From Mucilaginibacter sp. PAMC 26640 (GTDB lineage Bacteria > Bacteroidota > Bacteroidia > Sphingobacteriales > Sphingobacteriaceae): a DNA stretch of 64,000 nt. The stretch lies in the NCBI GenBank assembly GCA_001596135.1, contig CP014773.1, forward strand, positions 4,836,001 to 4,900,000. The letters run 5' to 3'. Made by a program: the position numbers and the translations under genes. Positions 34,418 through 44,599 of this stretch are shown in pieces. The first letter of the stretch is position 1. Every line of letters begins with the position of its first letter. The notes beneath the pieces are model-generated. The model worked only from the letters and a program-made list of their open reading frames with translations. It did not search any database and was not told the DNA's origin.

Positions 34418-35296
34418 ATGAAAGACATCACCAAACGGTTTAAAATTACCGACACCAAAAACTTTAAGTTAAGTAACTTCGATACAGACGATACCGCAGA
34501 TTATAAAAAAGACGACGCCAAAGCTATTCTAGCCGGTCTGATTAATGAAACGGCTAAATTACAAACAGAACTTTACGCAGCTAACAGCCATTCGTTACTG
34601 GTTATTTTCCAGGCGATGGATGCCGCCGGAAAGGATAGTGCCATAGCACATACGATGTCGGGGTTAAACCCACAGGTTTGCCAGGTATTTAGTTTTAAAC
34701 AGCCCAGCGCCGAGGATTACGACCATGATTTTTTGTGGAGGCACTACAAAGCTCTGCCCGAACGCGGCCGAATTGGCATTCACAACCGCTCGCACTACGA
34801 GAACGTATTGGTAACCAAAGTGCATCCAGAATTTATTTTAAAAGAGAAACTGCCGGGAATAACTGAAGTGAAAGACATTGGCAAAAAATTTTGGGAGAAC
34901 CGGTACGAAAGTATTCGAAACTTCGAAAAACACCTAAGCGCTAACGGCACAGTCATTATTAAATTTTACCTCAATTTATCCAAAGACGAGCAAAAGGAGC
35001 GTTTTCTGAAACGGATAGCCGACCCCGAGAAAAACTGGAAATTTGCATCGGGCGATCTGGCAGAGCGCGATCGTTGGAAGGATTATATGGATGCCTACGA
35101 AACTGCCATCAAAGAGACCAGCACCGGCAATAGCCCGTGGTACGTTGTCCCCGCTGATAAAAAATGGTTTACCCGGATAGCCATCTCCACTATAATTCTG
35201 GAAACGCTAAAAAGTTTAAAGCTTACCTACCCGGTGTTACCAAAAGAGGAAATGGATAAATTACAGGAGTCAAGAATAGCACTGGAAAAGGAATAA
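34418..35296 (+). CDS. PPK2-family polyphosphate:nucleotide phosphotransferase
   Basis: A 292-aa enzyme from ATG 34418; the longer frame begins with TTG. PPK2 transfers phosphate between polyphosphate and nucleotides. Walker A-like FQAMDAAGKDSAIAH, the catalytic RSHYENVLVTKVHPE region, FWENRYESIRNFEKHL and the lid DLAERDRWKDYMDAYE are seen. The PxQCQVFSFKQPSAEDYDHDFLWR-type segment and overall size place it in the single-domain PPK2 group. Direction and AMP or ADP preference are not readable from sequence. Confidence 0.88.
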   Translation: MKDITKRFKITDTKNFKLSNFDTDDTADYKKDDAKAILAGLINETAKLQTELYAANSHSLLVIFQAMDAAGKDSAIAHTMSGLNPQVCQVFSFKQPSAEDYDHDFLWRHYKALPERGRIGIHNRSHYENVLVTKVHPEFILKEKLPGITEVKDIGKKFWENRYESIRNFEKHLSANGTVIIKFYLNLSKDEQKERFLKRIADPEKNWKFASGDLAERDRWKDYMDAYETAIKETSTGNSPWYVVPADKKWFTRIAISTIILETLKSLKLTYPVLPKEEMDKLQESRIALEKE

Positions 35297-35299
35297 ATC

Positions 35300-35338
35300 T
35301 ACCAGAATTGAGAACTCTTAAAGTTGTCAATTCTGGTA
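35300..35338. terminator. Hairpin between convergent PPK2 and membrane protein genes
   Basis: A perfect 12-bp inverted repeat TACCAGAATTGA / TCAATTCTGGTA with a 15-nt spacer lies between the two stops. It lacks a T-run, so it may be a weak bidirectional terminator. Confidence 0.5.
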
Positions 35339-35344
35339 ACTCAG

Positions 35345-35536
35345 CTACATCAGTTCCCCATCCTTTTTTACATGGTAGGTTTTATAAGCCATGTAAAATA
35401 ATAGCAGTGTTGGGATGATATAAAATAAAGCCCCACCATACCTAACATTCGGATACGTAACTACCACTTGATAGATTAATAGCAGCAGCGCAACTATCCC
35501 GCCTATGAGGTATAGATAAAAGAATTTGGTGCTCAT
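35345..35536 (-). CDS. Small two-helix membrane protein
   Basis: A 63-aa protein with two transmembrane segments (about 8-25, YLIGGIVALLLLIYQVVV, and 34-50, GALFYIIPTLLLFYMAYK) and a charged C-terminus. The family is not recognised. It starts 6 nt after the glgB stop and is probably co-transcribed with it. Confidence 0.6.
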   Translation of the reverse strand: MSTKFFYLYLIGGIVALLLLIYQVVVTYPNVRYGGALFYIIPTLLLFYMAYKTYHVKKDGELM

Positions 35537-35542
35537 ATTTTT

Positions 35543-37666
35543 CTAGGCTTTAGCTATTTTTTTAAATACAGCTGCCCCTAATGGAGGTGCTGTTATCTGC
35601 ATAGAGTTTTCTTTTCCGTGCCAGGCCTGGGCTTCGGTTTTAATTAATTCATAATTGATCATTCCGCTGCCCCAATATTGGTGCTGGTCGGAATTAAAGA
35701 TCTCCCGCCACTCCCCTGCTGATGGCACGCCAATCCGGTAACTTTGATGAGGAACAGGTGTCATATTCAAAACAATAATAAGATCGTTAGCAGGATCAAT
35801 TCCTTTGCGCAGATATACGATAACGGAATCGGCCAGGTTACTGGCGTCTATCCATTCAAAACCTGTCCAATCAAATGCTTTTTCATAAAGGGCTGGCTCA
35901 GATTTATATAAATTATTAATTGCTTTAACGGCCTCTGTCATCCCAACATGGCTATTATGTTCCAACAAGTGCCAATCCAGCGACTGCTTAAAGTTCCATT
36001 CTTCTACCTGGCCAAATTCGCTCCCCATGAATAACAATTTGGTACCCGGGTGGGTATACATAAAGCTATATACTAATCGCAGGTTGGCAAACTTTTGCCA
36101 ATCGTCGCCTGGCATTTTACTCAACATTGATTTTTTGCCGTACACCACTTCATCATGCGAAAAAGGAAGCATGAAGTTTTCTGTAAAAGCGTATACCAAA
36201 CTAAAGGTGAGTTGATTCTGGTGGTATTTGCGATGGATAGGGTCATGTGCAAAGTAATCCAGCGTATCATGCATCCAGCCCATCATCCATTTCATACCAA
36301 AGCCAAGACCGCCCGTGTAAACCGGCCTGCTAACACCGTTGAAAGAAGTTGATTCTTCTGCTATGGTTTGTACATCCGGGAAGTTGCTGTAAACCGTAGC
36401 GTTAAATTCCTTCAGGAAAGATACGGCTTCGAGGTTATGATTCCCGCCGAAAATGTTTGGCTCCCACTCCCCTTCATTACGTGAATAATCAAGGTAAAGC
36501 ATAGATGCCACGGCATCTACACGGAGTCCGTCAATATGGTAACGCTCCAGCCAGAATATGGCATTACTAATCAGGAAAGCCCTAACCTCGTTGCGGCCAT
36601 AGTTAAATATGTATGATTTCCAGTCCGGGTGAAAGCCCTTTCGCAGATCTTCGTGCTCGTACAAATGTGTCCCGTCGAAATTATAAAGGCCGTGTGCATC
36701 GCCTGGAAAGTGCGATGGCACCCAATCAAGTATCACACCAATACCATTCGCATGGAACTCTTCTACCAGATACATCAGATCCTGCGGCGTACCGTAACGG
36801 CATGAGGCTGCAAAGAAACCGGTGATCTGGTAACCCCAGCTTGGATAATATGGGTGTTCCATTATGGGCATAAACTCTACATGAGTAAAGCCCATTTCCT
36901 TTACATATGGCACTAGTTTTTCGGCAAGCTGCCGGTAGCTCAAAAACTCATCAGGGCTCTCCGGGCTGCGTGCCCATGACCCGATGTGCATTTCGTAAAC
37001 CGAATACGGTTTATCCAAAGCGGTGTGCTGGTAGCGGTTGGCCATCCAGTCCTGATCTTTCCATTCATAAAACGTATCGGCAACTATTGAGGCAGTATGC
37101 GGAGGCAATTCCCAGCGGAGGGCAAATGGATCGCTCTTTTCCAGATCCTGGCCCTGCGGGCCTTTAATAAAGTATTTATAGGTTTCGCCTACGCCAACGT
37201 TCGGCACCCACCCTTCCCAGATCCCAGAGGCATCCCAGCGGTAATTCAATTGGTGCGAACCCCGGTTCCAGCCATTAAAATTACCTATCACCGCTACGTA
37301 TTGTGCATTGGGTGCCCAAACCGCAAAGTAGGTACCTACTACGTTTCTATATTCTACTACATGCGAACCAAACTTCTCATAAAGTTTGAAATGTTTACCG
37401 GCTTTAAATAGTTCGATATCAAAATCAGTAAAACGGCTATAAGGTTCAACTGCCTTCACTTGTTCGGCTGTGCCTGGTAAGGTTACAGCAGATTTAGCGG
37501 CCAATGATTTTTTAGCAGCAGGCTTTGTTTTTTTCACTACAGGCTCTTCAGCTATGGGCCATTTTTCTGCAGCATTATCTGCTTTTTTGGTCGTTTTTAG
37601 CTTTACTGCTTTCACAGGTTTTGATTCGGATAGTTCGGCACCGGTAATTTCTTTTTTCTTTGCCAT
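35543..37666 (-). CDS. glgB: 1,4-alpha-glucan branching enzyme
   Basis: A 707-aa GH13 enzyme that makes alpha-1,6 branches in glycogen. An unusual Lys/Ala-rich N-terminal extension (about residues 1-75) precedes a CBM48 domain (about 105-195, FAVWAPNAQYVAVIGNFNGW). The GH13 barrel carries DGLRVDAVASMLYLDYSR (nucleophile Asp), TIAEESTSF (acid Glu) and PFSHDEVVYGK. Cytoplasmic, without a signal peptide. It is followed by a small membrane protein gene and lies downstream of the GH65-GH13-GH31 cluster on the same strand, but behind a terminator. Confidence 0.95.
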   Translation of the reverse strand: MAKKKEITGAELSESKPVKAVKLKTTKKADNAAEKWPIAEEPVVKKTKPAAKKSLAAKSAVTLPGTAEQVKAVEPYSRFTDFDIELFKAGKHFKLYEKFGSHVVEYRNVVGTYFAVWAPNAQYVAVIGNFNGWNRGSHQLNYRWDASGIWEGWVPNVGVGETYKYFIKGPQGQDLEKSDPFALRWELPPHTASIVADTFYEWKDQDWMANRYQHTALDKPYSVYEMHIGSWARSPESPDEFLSYRQLAEKLVPYVKEMGFTHVEFMPIMEHPYYPSWGYQITGFFAASCRYGTPQDLMYLVEEFHANGIGVILDWVPSHFPGDAHGLYNFDGTHLYEHEDLRKGFHPDWKSYIFNYGRNEVRAFLISNAIFWLERYHIDGLRVDAVASMLYLDYSRNEGEWEPNIFGGNHNLEAVSFLKEFNATVYSNFPDVQTIAEESTSFNGVSRPVYTGGLGFGMKWMMGWMHDTLDYFAHDPIHRKYHQNQLTFSLVYAFTENFMLPFSHDEVVYGKKSMLSKMPGDDWQKFANLRLVYSFMYTHPGTKLLFMGSEFGQVEEWNFKQSLDWHLLEHNSHVGMTEAVKAINNLYKSEPALYEKAFDWTGFEWIDASNLADSVIVYLRKGIDPANDLIIVLNMTPVPHQSYRIGVPSAGEWREIFNSDQHQYWGSGMINYELIKTEAQAWHGKENSMQITAPPLGAAVFKKIAKA

Positions 37667-37910
37667 AGTAAGGTAGCGTTGTATGAGCGCAGGTTAAATG
37701 GGTTGCAGGAACAATTCCTGATGTTCAAATATATAATTATTGAACATACATTGTAGGGAGATGTTTATTTAAAAGAAAAAAGGCAACTGCACCGTGTTCC
37801 GTTTTTGAGAAAGCTTGCTATGATGCCGTTTTCAGTTCAATGCATTCCTGCAACTTGTTTAGAATCCAAATGGACAAAAGAGACTTATCCGGCGGAAACC
37901 TTGGTAAAAG

Positions 37911-37934
37911 AAAAGGCCCCTTGCGGGGCCTTTT
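37911..37934. terminator. Terminator after the GH31 gene
   Basis: A perfect stem AAAAGGCCCC / GGGGCCTTTT with a 4-nt loop. A and T runs at its base let it act on both strands. It is 5 bp after the GH31 stop on the minus strand. The rest of 37667-37910 shows no gene. Confidence 0.85.
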
Positions 37935-37938
37935 CGTA

Positions 37939-40422
37939 CTACTTCAATATTTCTATCTGTTTAAAATTCTTACTGAATTTAAATTCATAGGTTTTATCTG
38001 AGTTGACAGATATTTCCTTTATCTCTTTACCATCAGCCACAATTTTTGATGGCTTAAACGGCAACCCATTTAGTTTGATGTGGTACCCTTCGTACCTCGG
38101 TGTATACAAACCTTCCATGCTTTGTTTGATGCTGAGGCTATCTGCTGTTCCATTCACAATGAATTTTTTCTCAAGGTAAATATCCTGCTCGTAAGCAAAA
38201 GTTTCACCGTAATCCTCAAACAGGAATGAGTTTACCTCATAGTCGCTATAATAAATATTCAGCTTCACCTCTTCTATCGGCTTTTCGCTGGTGTACTGCA
38301 TTACCGGATATTCCGGTACTACCGAGCCTGCTTTTACAAACATTGGCATGGTGTCCAAAGGTGTTGCTACCTGTACTTCCTGGCCGCCTTCAACCATTTC
38401 CAGGCTCCAGAAATCATACCATTTTCCTTTCGGTAAATAAACGTTCCTAGTGGTTTGGCCAGGTTCTAAAACCGGGCAGATCAAAATTTTATCTCCGTAG
38501 GTGAATTCATCCTGGCGAAAATGATTAGCAATTGTATCCTGTTCCAGCATCACAACCGGCCTTAAAATAGGGAAGCCATAACGGTGATGCTCCCAAAATG
38601 CCGAATACAGGTACGGTAACAACTTGTATCTTAACTCTATAAATTTACGGTTGATGCTGGTAAAAGGCTCGCCAAAGCTCCATGGCTCGCGCTCTTTGGT
38701 ATCACCGGCAGAGTGCGCACGCATAAAAGGAGAAAATGTCCCCATCTGTATCCAGCGGGTAAATAATTCACCATCGGGCTCGCCGCTAAACCCGCCAATA
38801 TCGGTTCCGCAAAATGAAATTCCGGATACTGATAAACGTTGTAATTGTACGTTCCCAATCTTTAAATGCTCCCATGACGCCACGTTGTCACCGGTCCATA
38901 CCGACGAGTAACGCTGTACACCAGCATAACCCGCCCTCGTGATGGTAAACGGACGTTTGTTTTTCATTTGCTTGCGCAAACCTTCATAAGTTGCACGCAC
39001 CATTTGCATACCGTAGACGTTGTGCGCCTTACGGTGACTGCCCCGGAAACCATCATACTGGTGGCGCACATCATCCGGGAAGGTACCCGAACCAAACACC
39101 GCAGGCTCATTCATATCGTTCCAAACACCGGCAACACCAAGGTCAACCAGTTCATCAAATAAACCGCCCCACCAGGTGCGTACTTCCGGGTTAGTAAAAT
39201 CTGGAAACTGGCAGCGGCCCGGCCATACGTGGCCTTCCATAAAGTAATCATCGCTTCGGCGACAAAAATATTTTTTTTCTTTACCTTCTTTAAATACAGA
39301 ATAATTGTCATCAACGCGAATCCCAGGATCAATGATCACCACCGTTTTAAAACCGTTGGCATTTAAATCGTCGATCATTTTGCGCGGATCGGGGAAGTAC
39401 TTTTTATTCCAGGTAAAACAACGGTACCCATCCATATAATCGATGTCCAGGTAGATCCCGTCGCATGGAATTTTGTTGTGCCTGAAACCGTTGGCAATCA
39501 CCCTTACTTTATTTTCGGGATAATAGCTCCAGCGGCATTGGTGATAGCCCAACGCCCAAAGAGGTGGCATTGGATGTGTACCGGTTAAAATGTGGTAGTT
39601 TTTTACCACATCCATCATGTGCGGGCCATGAATATAATAATATTGCAACTCACCTCCATCGGCCCAAAAACTGGTTTTGGTTTGATCCTCTCCGCCGAAA
39701 TCAAAATGTGCTTTGAATGTATTATCGAAAAATATACCGTGTGCTATGCCTTCGTTTACACTAATGTAAAACGGAATTGACCGGTACAACGGGTCCTGGT
39801 TCCAGCCGTAAGAATAGGCATCGGTATTCCAGTTTTTTAACCGTTTGCCACGCAGATTAAACTCGGTTGCTTTATCGCCAAGGCCAAAAAAGCTTTCCTG
39901 TTCGTGACATTCTTTGGTACAGAACACATAGTATCCGCCAAATTTTACGTTCTCCTCCCAATGCATCGGCGAGGCGTCTGCGCTGGTGATGATATTATTA
40001 CTATCGGAAAATGAGATTAAGAAATCCGCTTTGCGGATATGACAGTTTACCGCTTCTGTAGATACGATAAATTCAAGGTCGTTTTCTGTAAGCTTGAAAG
40101 AAACCGCTTTGGTTGGCAACTCTGGTACGGCGTAAGAAAACTCATCTAGAAATACGCTATGCGGGGCAAGGCGTACACGAATAATCTCACGGGTAACAAT
40201 GGTAACCTCTACGCTTGCATCGCCATCGGTAAAAAAGAATTTATTCCCTTTTTGCTCAGCATGGTTAGGCACACCTAAATATTTCTTAACGATAGGTTTA
40301 ATACCATCGGCAGGGTTATTTAAATGGTGAAACTCCTCATCATCCACAATCATGTTCTCCTCCGCAACGAGAAGCTTTGCCGTTATTAATTCCGGGTTAG
40401 GGTCAGGTACATTATCTTTCAT
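37939..40422 (-). CDS. GH31 alpha-glucosidase
   Basis: An 827-aa enzyme from ATG 40422; a start three codons earlier would be TTG. GH31 enzymes release glucose or xylose from the non-reducing end of alpha-glucosides. The catalytic nucleophile Asp is in GVWNDMNEPAVFG; DGIYLDIDYMDGYRCFTW, RAGYAGVQRYSSVWTGDN and the acid/base region SGISFCGTDIGGFSGEPD are typical. No signal peptide is seen, so it acts in the cytoplasm on imported or stored alpha-glucans. It lies between GH13 and glgB. Confidence 0.92.
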   Translation of the reverse strand: MKDNVPDPNPELITAKLLVAEENMIVDDEEFHHLNNPADGIKPIVKKYLGVPNHAEQKGNKFFFTDGDASVEVTIVTREIIRVRLAPHSVFLDEFSYAVPELPTKAVSFKLTENDLEFIVSTEAVNCHIRKADFLISFSDSNNIITSADASPMHWEENVKFGGYYVFCTKECHEQESFFGLGDKATEFNLRGKRLKNWNTDAYSYGWNQDPLYRSIPFYISVNEGIAHGIFFDNTFKAHFDFGGEDQTKTSFWADGGELQYYYIHGPHMMDVVKNYHILTGTHPMPPLWALGYHQCRWSYYPENKVRVIANGFRHNKIPCDGIYLDIDYMDGYRCFTWNKKYFPDPRKMIDDLNANGFKTVVIIDPGIRVDDNYSVFKEGKEKKYFCRRSDDYFMEGHVWPGRCQFPDFTNPEVRTWWGGLFDELVDLGVAGVWNDMNEPAVFGSGTFPDDVRHQYDGFRGSHRKAHNVYGMQMVRATYEGLRKQMKNKRPFTITRAGYAGVQRYSSVWTGDNVASWEHLKIGNVQLQRLSVSGISFCGTDIGGFSGEPDGELFTRWIQMGTFSPFMRAHSAGDTKEREPWSFGEPFTSINRKFIELRYKLLPYLYSAFWEHHRYGFPILRPVVMLEQDTIANHFRQDEFTYGDKILICPVLEPGQTTRNVYLPKGKWYDFWSLEMVEGGQEVQVATPLDTMPMFVKAGSVVPEYPVMQYTSEKPIEEVKLNIYYSDYEVNSFLFEDYGETFAYEQDIYLEKKFIVNGTADSLSIKQSMEGLYTPRYEGYHIKLNGLPFKPSKIVADGKEIKEISVNSDKTYEFKFSKNFKQIEILK

Positions 40423-40570
40423 AAACTTCAATATTCAATATACTTTGTTACCTATTGTTTAAACAAAGTTTAAAACTACATCAGCCAATTGTGCTATCAG
40501 CTAAATAACGATTTTATTCATGAATATTCAAGCTATAATTGAGCCAAAAGCATCGAATGGTGTGATGATT

Positions 40571-42289
40571 TTAAAAATTTAAAAGCAAGGCGCTTGAGGC
40601 GTTTAAGTTAAGATCAATTCCTTCGCCGATCTCTTCTGTGCTAAATATCGTTTTCGATAATAAATCGGTAAAATTCGTTTTGCCACTTATACCGAATTGT
40701 GCCAAAAGATCTACCGGGAGCTTAACACGGATATTTCTTTCACTCCGGTTAAAATTTGCAACTATCAACACCCGTTGTGAGGTTGTATAACGTAGATAAA
40801 TATACACTTTGGAATCAAAGCCGGGCTGATGCTCATTTGCGATCATCAGTTCGTAAAACTCACCGGTACGCAATGCTTCATTGTTCTTTACGGTATTTAA
40901 AAGATCGCTGTAGAAGACACGTAGTCTTTTTTGATCCTGAGACAAACCACCGCCATCAAAAGCATTGTAATTTATCCACTTCTGATGCTCAGGCACACCC
41001 CAGTAATCAAATATGGTGGTGCGACCGTCATCCCCGCTAAATCCGGCTTCGCCAATTGCCGGTTCACCTACCTCCTGCCCGCTGTAAACCATTACCGGCC
41101 CTGTAGCCAAGGTAGCGCTCACAATCATTCCAGGAACGGCCAGCCAAGGATCACCAGCAAAAAAACGACTAGCAATACGCTGCTCATCGTGATTTTCCAT
41201 AAAGCGGATCATATGCTCATCTATACCCCTGGTGTGATTATTCCACACATTGTTGATTTCCCAGGTTGAACTCCCCACATCATTGCAGGTTAGTCTACGA
41301 ATGGCCTCATATAAGCCAACCTTATCGTACAAATAATCAAACCCGCCGTTGTGGATATAATTAGCATACTGGTTTTTATCATAAGCTTCTCCAATAAAGA
41401 TCAGTTCGGGATAGGTAGCTTTTAGTTTGGGGATCAGCCATGCCCAAAATTCTACCGGTACCATCTCTATCATATCGCAGCGAAAACCATCCACGCCCAT
41501 CTCTGCCCAATAGGTGAGCACGTGGTGCATCTTATACCAAAGCGGTGGCACATGTCCGAAATAGGTTTTATGCCCGTCCAGATAGTACACACCATAATTA
41601 AGTTTTATGGTCTCGAACCAATCATTTATAGAAGGGTCGGGCTTAAAAACATCATTACCGGTGGCCTTAGCAGGAAACTCGTCAAACCGGCCATCCTTCA
41701 GCGGCGATGTAAAACCATCCCCACCCGGATTATATCCTGCCGGCACCTTGAAGGGCTCACCAGGAATGTAGTAAAAATCATTCTCGGTTGTGTACGACTG
41801 CGTTGTATCATCATCCTCGCCAAAGTCGCGCACACCGGCCGGGCGCTTGTCTGACGCGTAAGTGCGGGCTACGTGGTTGGGTACAAAATCGATCAGGACC
41901 TTTAAACCCGCAAAGTGTGTCCGGGTCACCAGGTCCTGGAATTCGTTTAACCGGTTATTGATGTCAACAGCCAGGTCTGGCGCTAAATCGTAATAATCTT
42001 TTATCGCATAAGGTGAACCGGCCCTGCCCTTTACCACATCAGGATCGTCAGGCGGAATACCGTAGGCCGAGTAATCGGTCATGGTTGCATGTTCAATAAT
42101 ACCGGTATACCAAACATGGCAAAATCCCATATCTCTGATCTCCGCCAGCGCTTTATCGGTAATGTCGTTGAACTTCCCGCAGCCGTTCTCTTCAATAGAT
42201 CCGTTTACTTTATTAACTGACTTATTGTTTCCGAATAAACGGGGCAACAGCTGATAGATTGTTAATTTATGATCTGGGTTGGATGACAT
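40571..42289 (-). CDS. Intracellular GH13 alpha-amylase-family enzyme
   Basis: A 572-aa GH13 protein without a signal peptide. Conserved regions are LIDFVPNHVAR (region I), GVDGFRCDMIEMVP (nucleophile Asp, region II), LIFIGEAYDK (acid Glu, region III) and FMENHDEQRIAS (region IV). Insertions between the barrel strands and a small C-terminal beta domain are visible. The subfamily is unclear; it is a probable cytoplasmic maltodextrin-degrading or transferring enzyme. It is 27 nt after the GH65 gene, so the two are co-transcribed. Confidence 0.88.
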   Translation of the reverse strand: MSSNPDHKLTIYQLLPRLFGNNKSVNKVNGSIEENGCGKFNDITDKALAEIRDMGFCHVWYTGIIEHATMTDYSAYGIPPDDPDVVKGRAGSPYAIKDYYDLAPDLAVDINNRLNEFQDLVTRTHFAGLKVLIDFVPNHVARTYASDKRPAGVRDFGEDDDTTQSYTTENDFYYIPGEPFKVPAGYNPGGDGFTSPLKDGRFDEFPAKATGNDVFKPDPSINDWFETIKLNYGVYYLDGHKTYFGHVPPLWYKMHHVLTYWAEMGVDGFRCDMIEMVPVEFWAWLIPKLKATYPELIFIGEAYDKNQYANYIHNGGFDYLYDKVGLYEAIRRLTCNDVGSSTWEINNVWNNHTRGIDEHMIRFMENHDEQRIASRFFAGDPWLAVPGMIVSATLATGPVMVYSGQEVGEPAIGEAGFSGDDGRTTIFDYWGVPEHQKWINYNAFDGGGLSQDQKRLRVFYSDLLNTVKNNEALRTGEFYELMIANEHQPGFDSKVYIYLRYTTSQRVLIVANFNRSERNIRVKLPVDLLAQFGISGKTNFTDLLSKTIFSTEEIGEGIDLNLNASSALLLNF

Positions 42290-42316
42290 TTATTCCTGAT
42301 TAATTTCGCCACATGG

Positions 42317-44599
42317 CTATTTAACGATCTGTGGCTTTCCATTCACAATTACCTCAAGATCTATACCTGATGTTTTTGTAATGGTGACCCCTGCCTTAGC
42401 TATGCTGACATTTAATAACGTCCCTCTAAATCCGATCTGGAAAGATAATGCTTTCCATTCTTCGGGCAATAACGGACTGAATGCCAGTTGACCATCCTTC
42501 ACCCGCATGCCACCAAAACCTTCTACAATGGCCATCCAGGTGCCCGCCATTGAGGTAATATGGCAACCATCATCCGTGTCATCGTTATAATCGTCGATAT
42601 CCAATCTTGATGTACGCAGATAGAACTGGTAAGCCCGCTCTACATCGCCCAGCTTAGCAGCTAATATAGAGTGCACACAAGGTGACAATGACGACTCATG
42701 CACCGTTCTCGGTTCGTAATAATCATAGTTACGGCGAATGATTTCCAGGTCATAATCATCTTCGAAGAAGTACAGCCCTTGCAGTACATCAGCTTGCTTA
42801 ATATAGATGGATCTCAGGATCCTGTCCCAGCTCCATTTTTTAACCAGCGGGAGGTTTTCTTTTGGCAAATCTTTCACCAGGATCTGTTCTTTATCCAGGT
42901 AGCCATCCTGCTGCAGGTAAATGCCCTGTTTCTCGTCATAACCCAGGTACATCTTTGCGATGATATCTTTATACCGGCCGGTTTCTACCTCGGTATCAAA
43001 AGCAAGTTTGCTGAGTAGAGCCGTTAATTTAGCCTCGTCTGCAGCTTTAACTTTATCCAGTACTTCCAGCGTATATTTCATACACCAAACCGCAATTGTG
43101 CTGGTATACCAGTTATTGTTGATGTTGTTCTCGTATTCATTTGGCCCGGTAACCCCCAACATTACGTACTGGCCCTTTTCGTCAGAAAATGTAACACGCT
43201 GCGACCAGAAACGGGCAATGGCGATCAATACCTCCAAACCATAATCGGCCAGGTAAGCCTCGTCGCCGGTATAGCGCACGTAATTATAAATAGCAAAAGC
43301 AATGGCTCCATTCCGGTGGATCTCCTCAAAGGTAATTTCCCACTCGTTATGGCACTCCGTACCGTCCATTGTCACCATTGGATACAAGGCCGCGCCATTG
43401 TTAAAGCCAAGCAGCTTTGCATTGTCAATTGCTTTGCCTAATTGTTTATAGCGATACAGCAGCAAATTACGGGCAACTTTCTTGTCTGCAGTAGCCAGGT
43501 AAAACGGAACGCAATAGGCTTCGGTATCCCAATAGGTGGAGCCTCCGTACTTTTCACCGGTAAAGCCTTTCGGTCCAATATTCAAACGATCATCCTCACC
43601 GGTATAGGTTTGGTTGAGCTGGAAGATATTGAAACGAATCCCCTGCTGTGCTTTGGCATCCCCATCTATAATAATATCGTTGTTTTTCCACTTCTCCGCC
43701 CAAGCACTAGCCTGTTCGGCCAACATTTTATCAAAGCCTTTTTTTGAAATTGCGGCAAGCAGATCTTCACCCCGCTTAGGCATTTCTGCCAGTTCATAAT
43801 TCTGCGAAGACAAATTAACCGCATACTTAATCAGCGTAGTCGCTTCTTCCTTTTTCACATTGGCTTTGATCGCAATCGCGATGTATTTTTCTTTTTCAAC
43901 CGGGGCTGCCTGGTAGCTTACTTCCGTACCGTTTTGAAGCAATATGCACTTCATTGCGGTCAGCACCTGGAATTTGGTTTTTTTGGTGATGAGGCGTAAA
44001 AAGCCGCCGTCATTTTCCAGCTTCTTATCTACTTCATCCCAGAACTTCTCGTCGTAGTTTGAATCTTTGTTGGCAATGTCACCATCGATAAATGGCGTGA
44101 TCGTGATCTCGCCATCAAAGTTAAGCGGTGTAACTGAATATTTAACAGCACCGCACTTATCATCAGCTATGCTGCAGAAACGGGTAGTTTCCACGGCTAG
44201 TTCTTTACCGGATGCCATTTTTGCCCGGAAGCTACGCTTGAGATAGCCCTCTTTCATATCCAGTTCGCGGGTAAACGCGGATACCTCGCATTTAGCAAGA
44301 TCCAGTTGCTCACCCGCAACGTTGATGTCAATCCCTATCCAGTTAGCCGCATTCAGCACTTTGGCAAAGTACTCGGGGTAACCGTTTTTCCACCAGCCAA
44401 CGCGGGTTTTATCAGGGTAGTAAACACCTGCTACGTAGTTGCCCTGCAGGGTATCACCGCTGTAGGCTTCCTCAAAATTTGCCCGCTGGCCCATCCGGCC
44501 GTTGCCCAGGCTCAAAACGCTTTCTGCTACTTTATTATAGTTTGGATCGAAGCCTTCTTCGATGATCTTCCACTCGTCAACTTTAAAATAATCCTTCAT
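42317..44599 (-). CDS. GH65 glycoside phosphorylase, maltose phosphorylase-like
   Basis: A 760-aa enzyme with the GH65 layout: N-terminal beta-sandwich, (alpha/alpha)6 barrel and C-terminal beta domain. The barrel shows GGSTYWDTEAYCVPFYL and the acid-containing stretch ECHNEWEITFEEIHRNG, then VTGPNEYENNINNNWYT, close to the maltose phosphorylase pattern. This enzyme would split maltose with phosphate into glucose and beta-glucose 1-phosphate. Trehalose or kojibiose phosphorylase cannot be excluded. First gene of the cluster with GH13 and GH31. No beta-phosphoglucomutase is seen in the window. Confidence 0.85.
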   Translation of the reverse strand: MKDYFKVDEWKIIEEGFDPNYNKVAESVLSLGNGRMGQRANFEEAYSGDTLQGNYVAGVYYPDKTRVGWWKNGYPEYFAKVLNAANWIGIDINVAGEQLDLAKCEVSAFTRELDMKEGYLKRSFRAKMASGKELAVETTRFCSIADDKCGAVKYSVTPLNFDGEITITPFIDGDIANKDSNYDEKFWDEVDKKLENDGGFLRLITKKTKFQVLTAMKCILLQNGTEVSYQAAPVEKEKYIAIAIKANVKKEEATTLIKYAVNLSSQNYELAEMPKRGEDLLAAISKKGFDKMLAEQASAWAEKWKNNDIIIDGDAKAQQGIRFNIFQLNQTYTGEDDRLNIGPKGFTGEKYGGSTYWDTEAYCVPFYLATADKKVARNLLLYRYKQLGKAIDNAKLLGFNNGAALYPMVTMDGTECHNEWEITFEEIHRNGAIAFAIYNYVRYTGDEAYLADYGLEVLIAIARFWSQRVTFSDEKGQYVMLGVTGPNEYENNINNNWYTSTIAVWCMKYTLEVLDKVKAADEAKLTALLSKLAFDTEVETGRYKDIIAKMYLGYDEKQGIYLQQDGYLDKEQILVKDLPKENLPLVKKWSWDRILRSIYIKQADVLQGLYFFEDDYDLEIIRRNYDYYEPRTVHESSLSPCVHSILAAKLGDVERAYQFYLRTSRLDIDDYNDDTDDGCHITSMAGTWMAIVEGFGGMRVKDGQLAFSPLLPEEWKALSFQIGFRGTLLNVSIAKAGVTITKTSGIDLEVIVNGKPQIVK

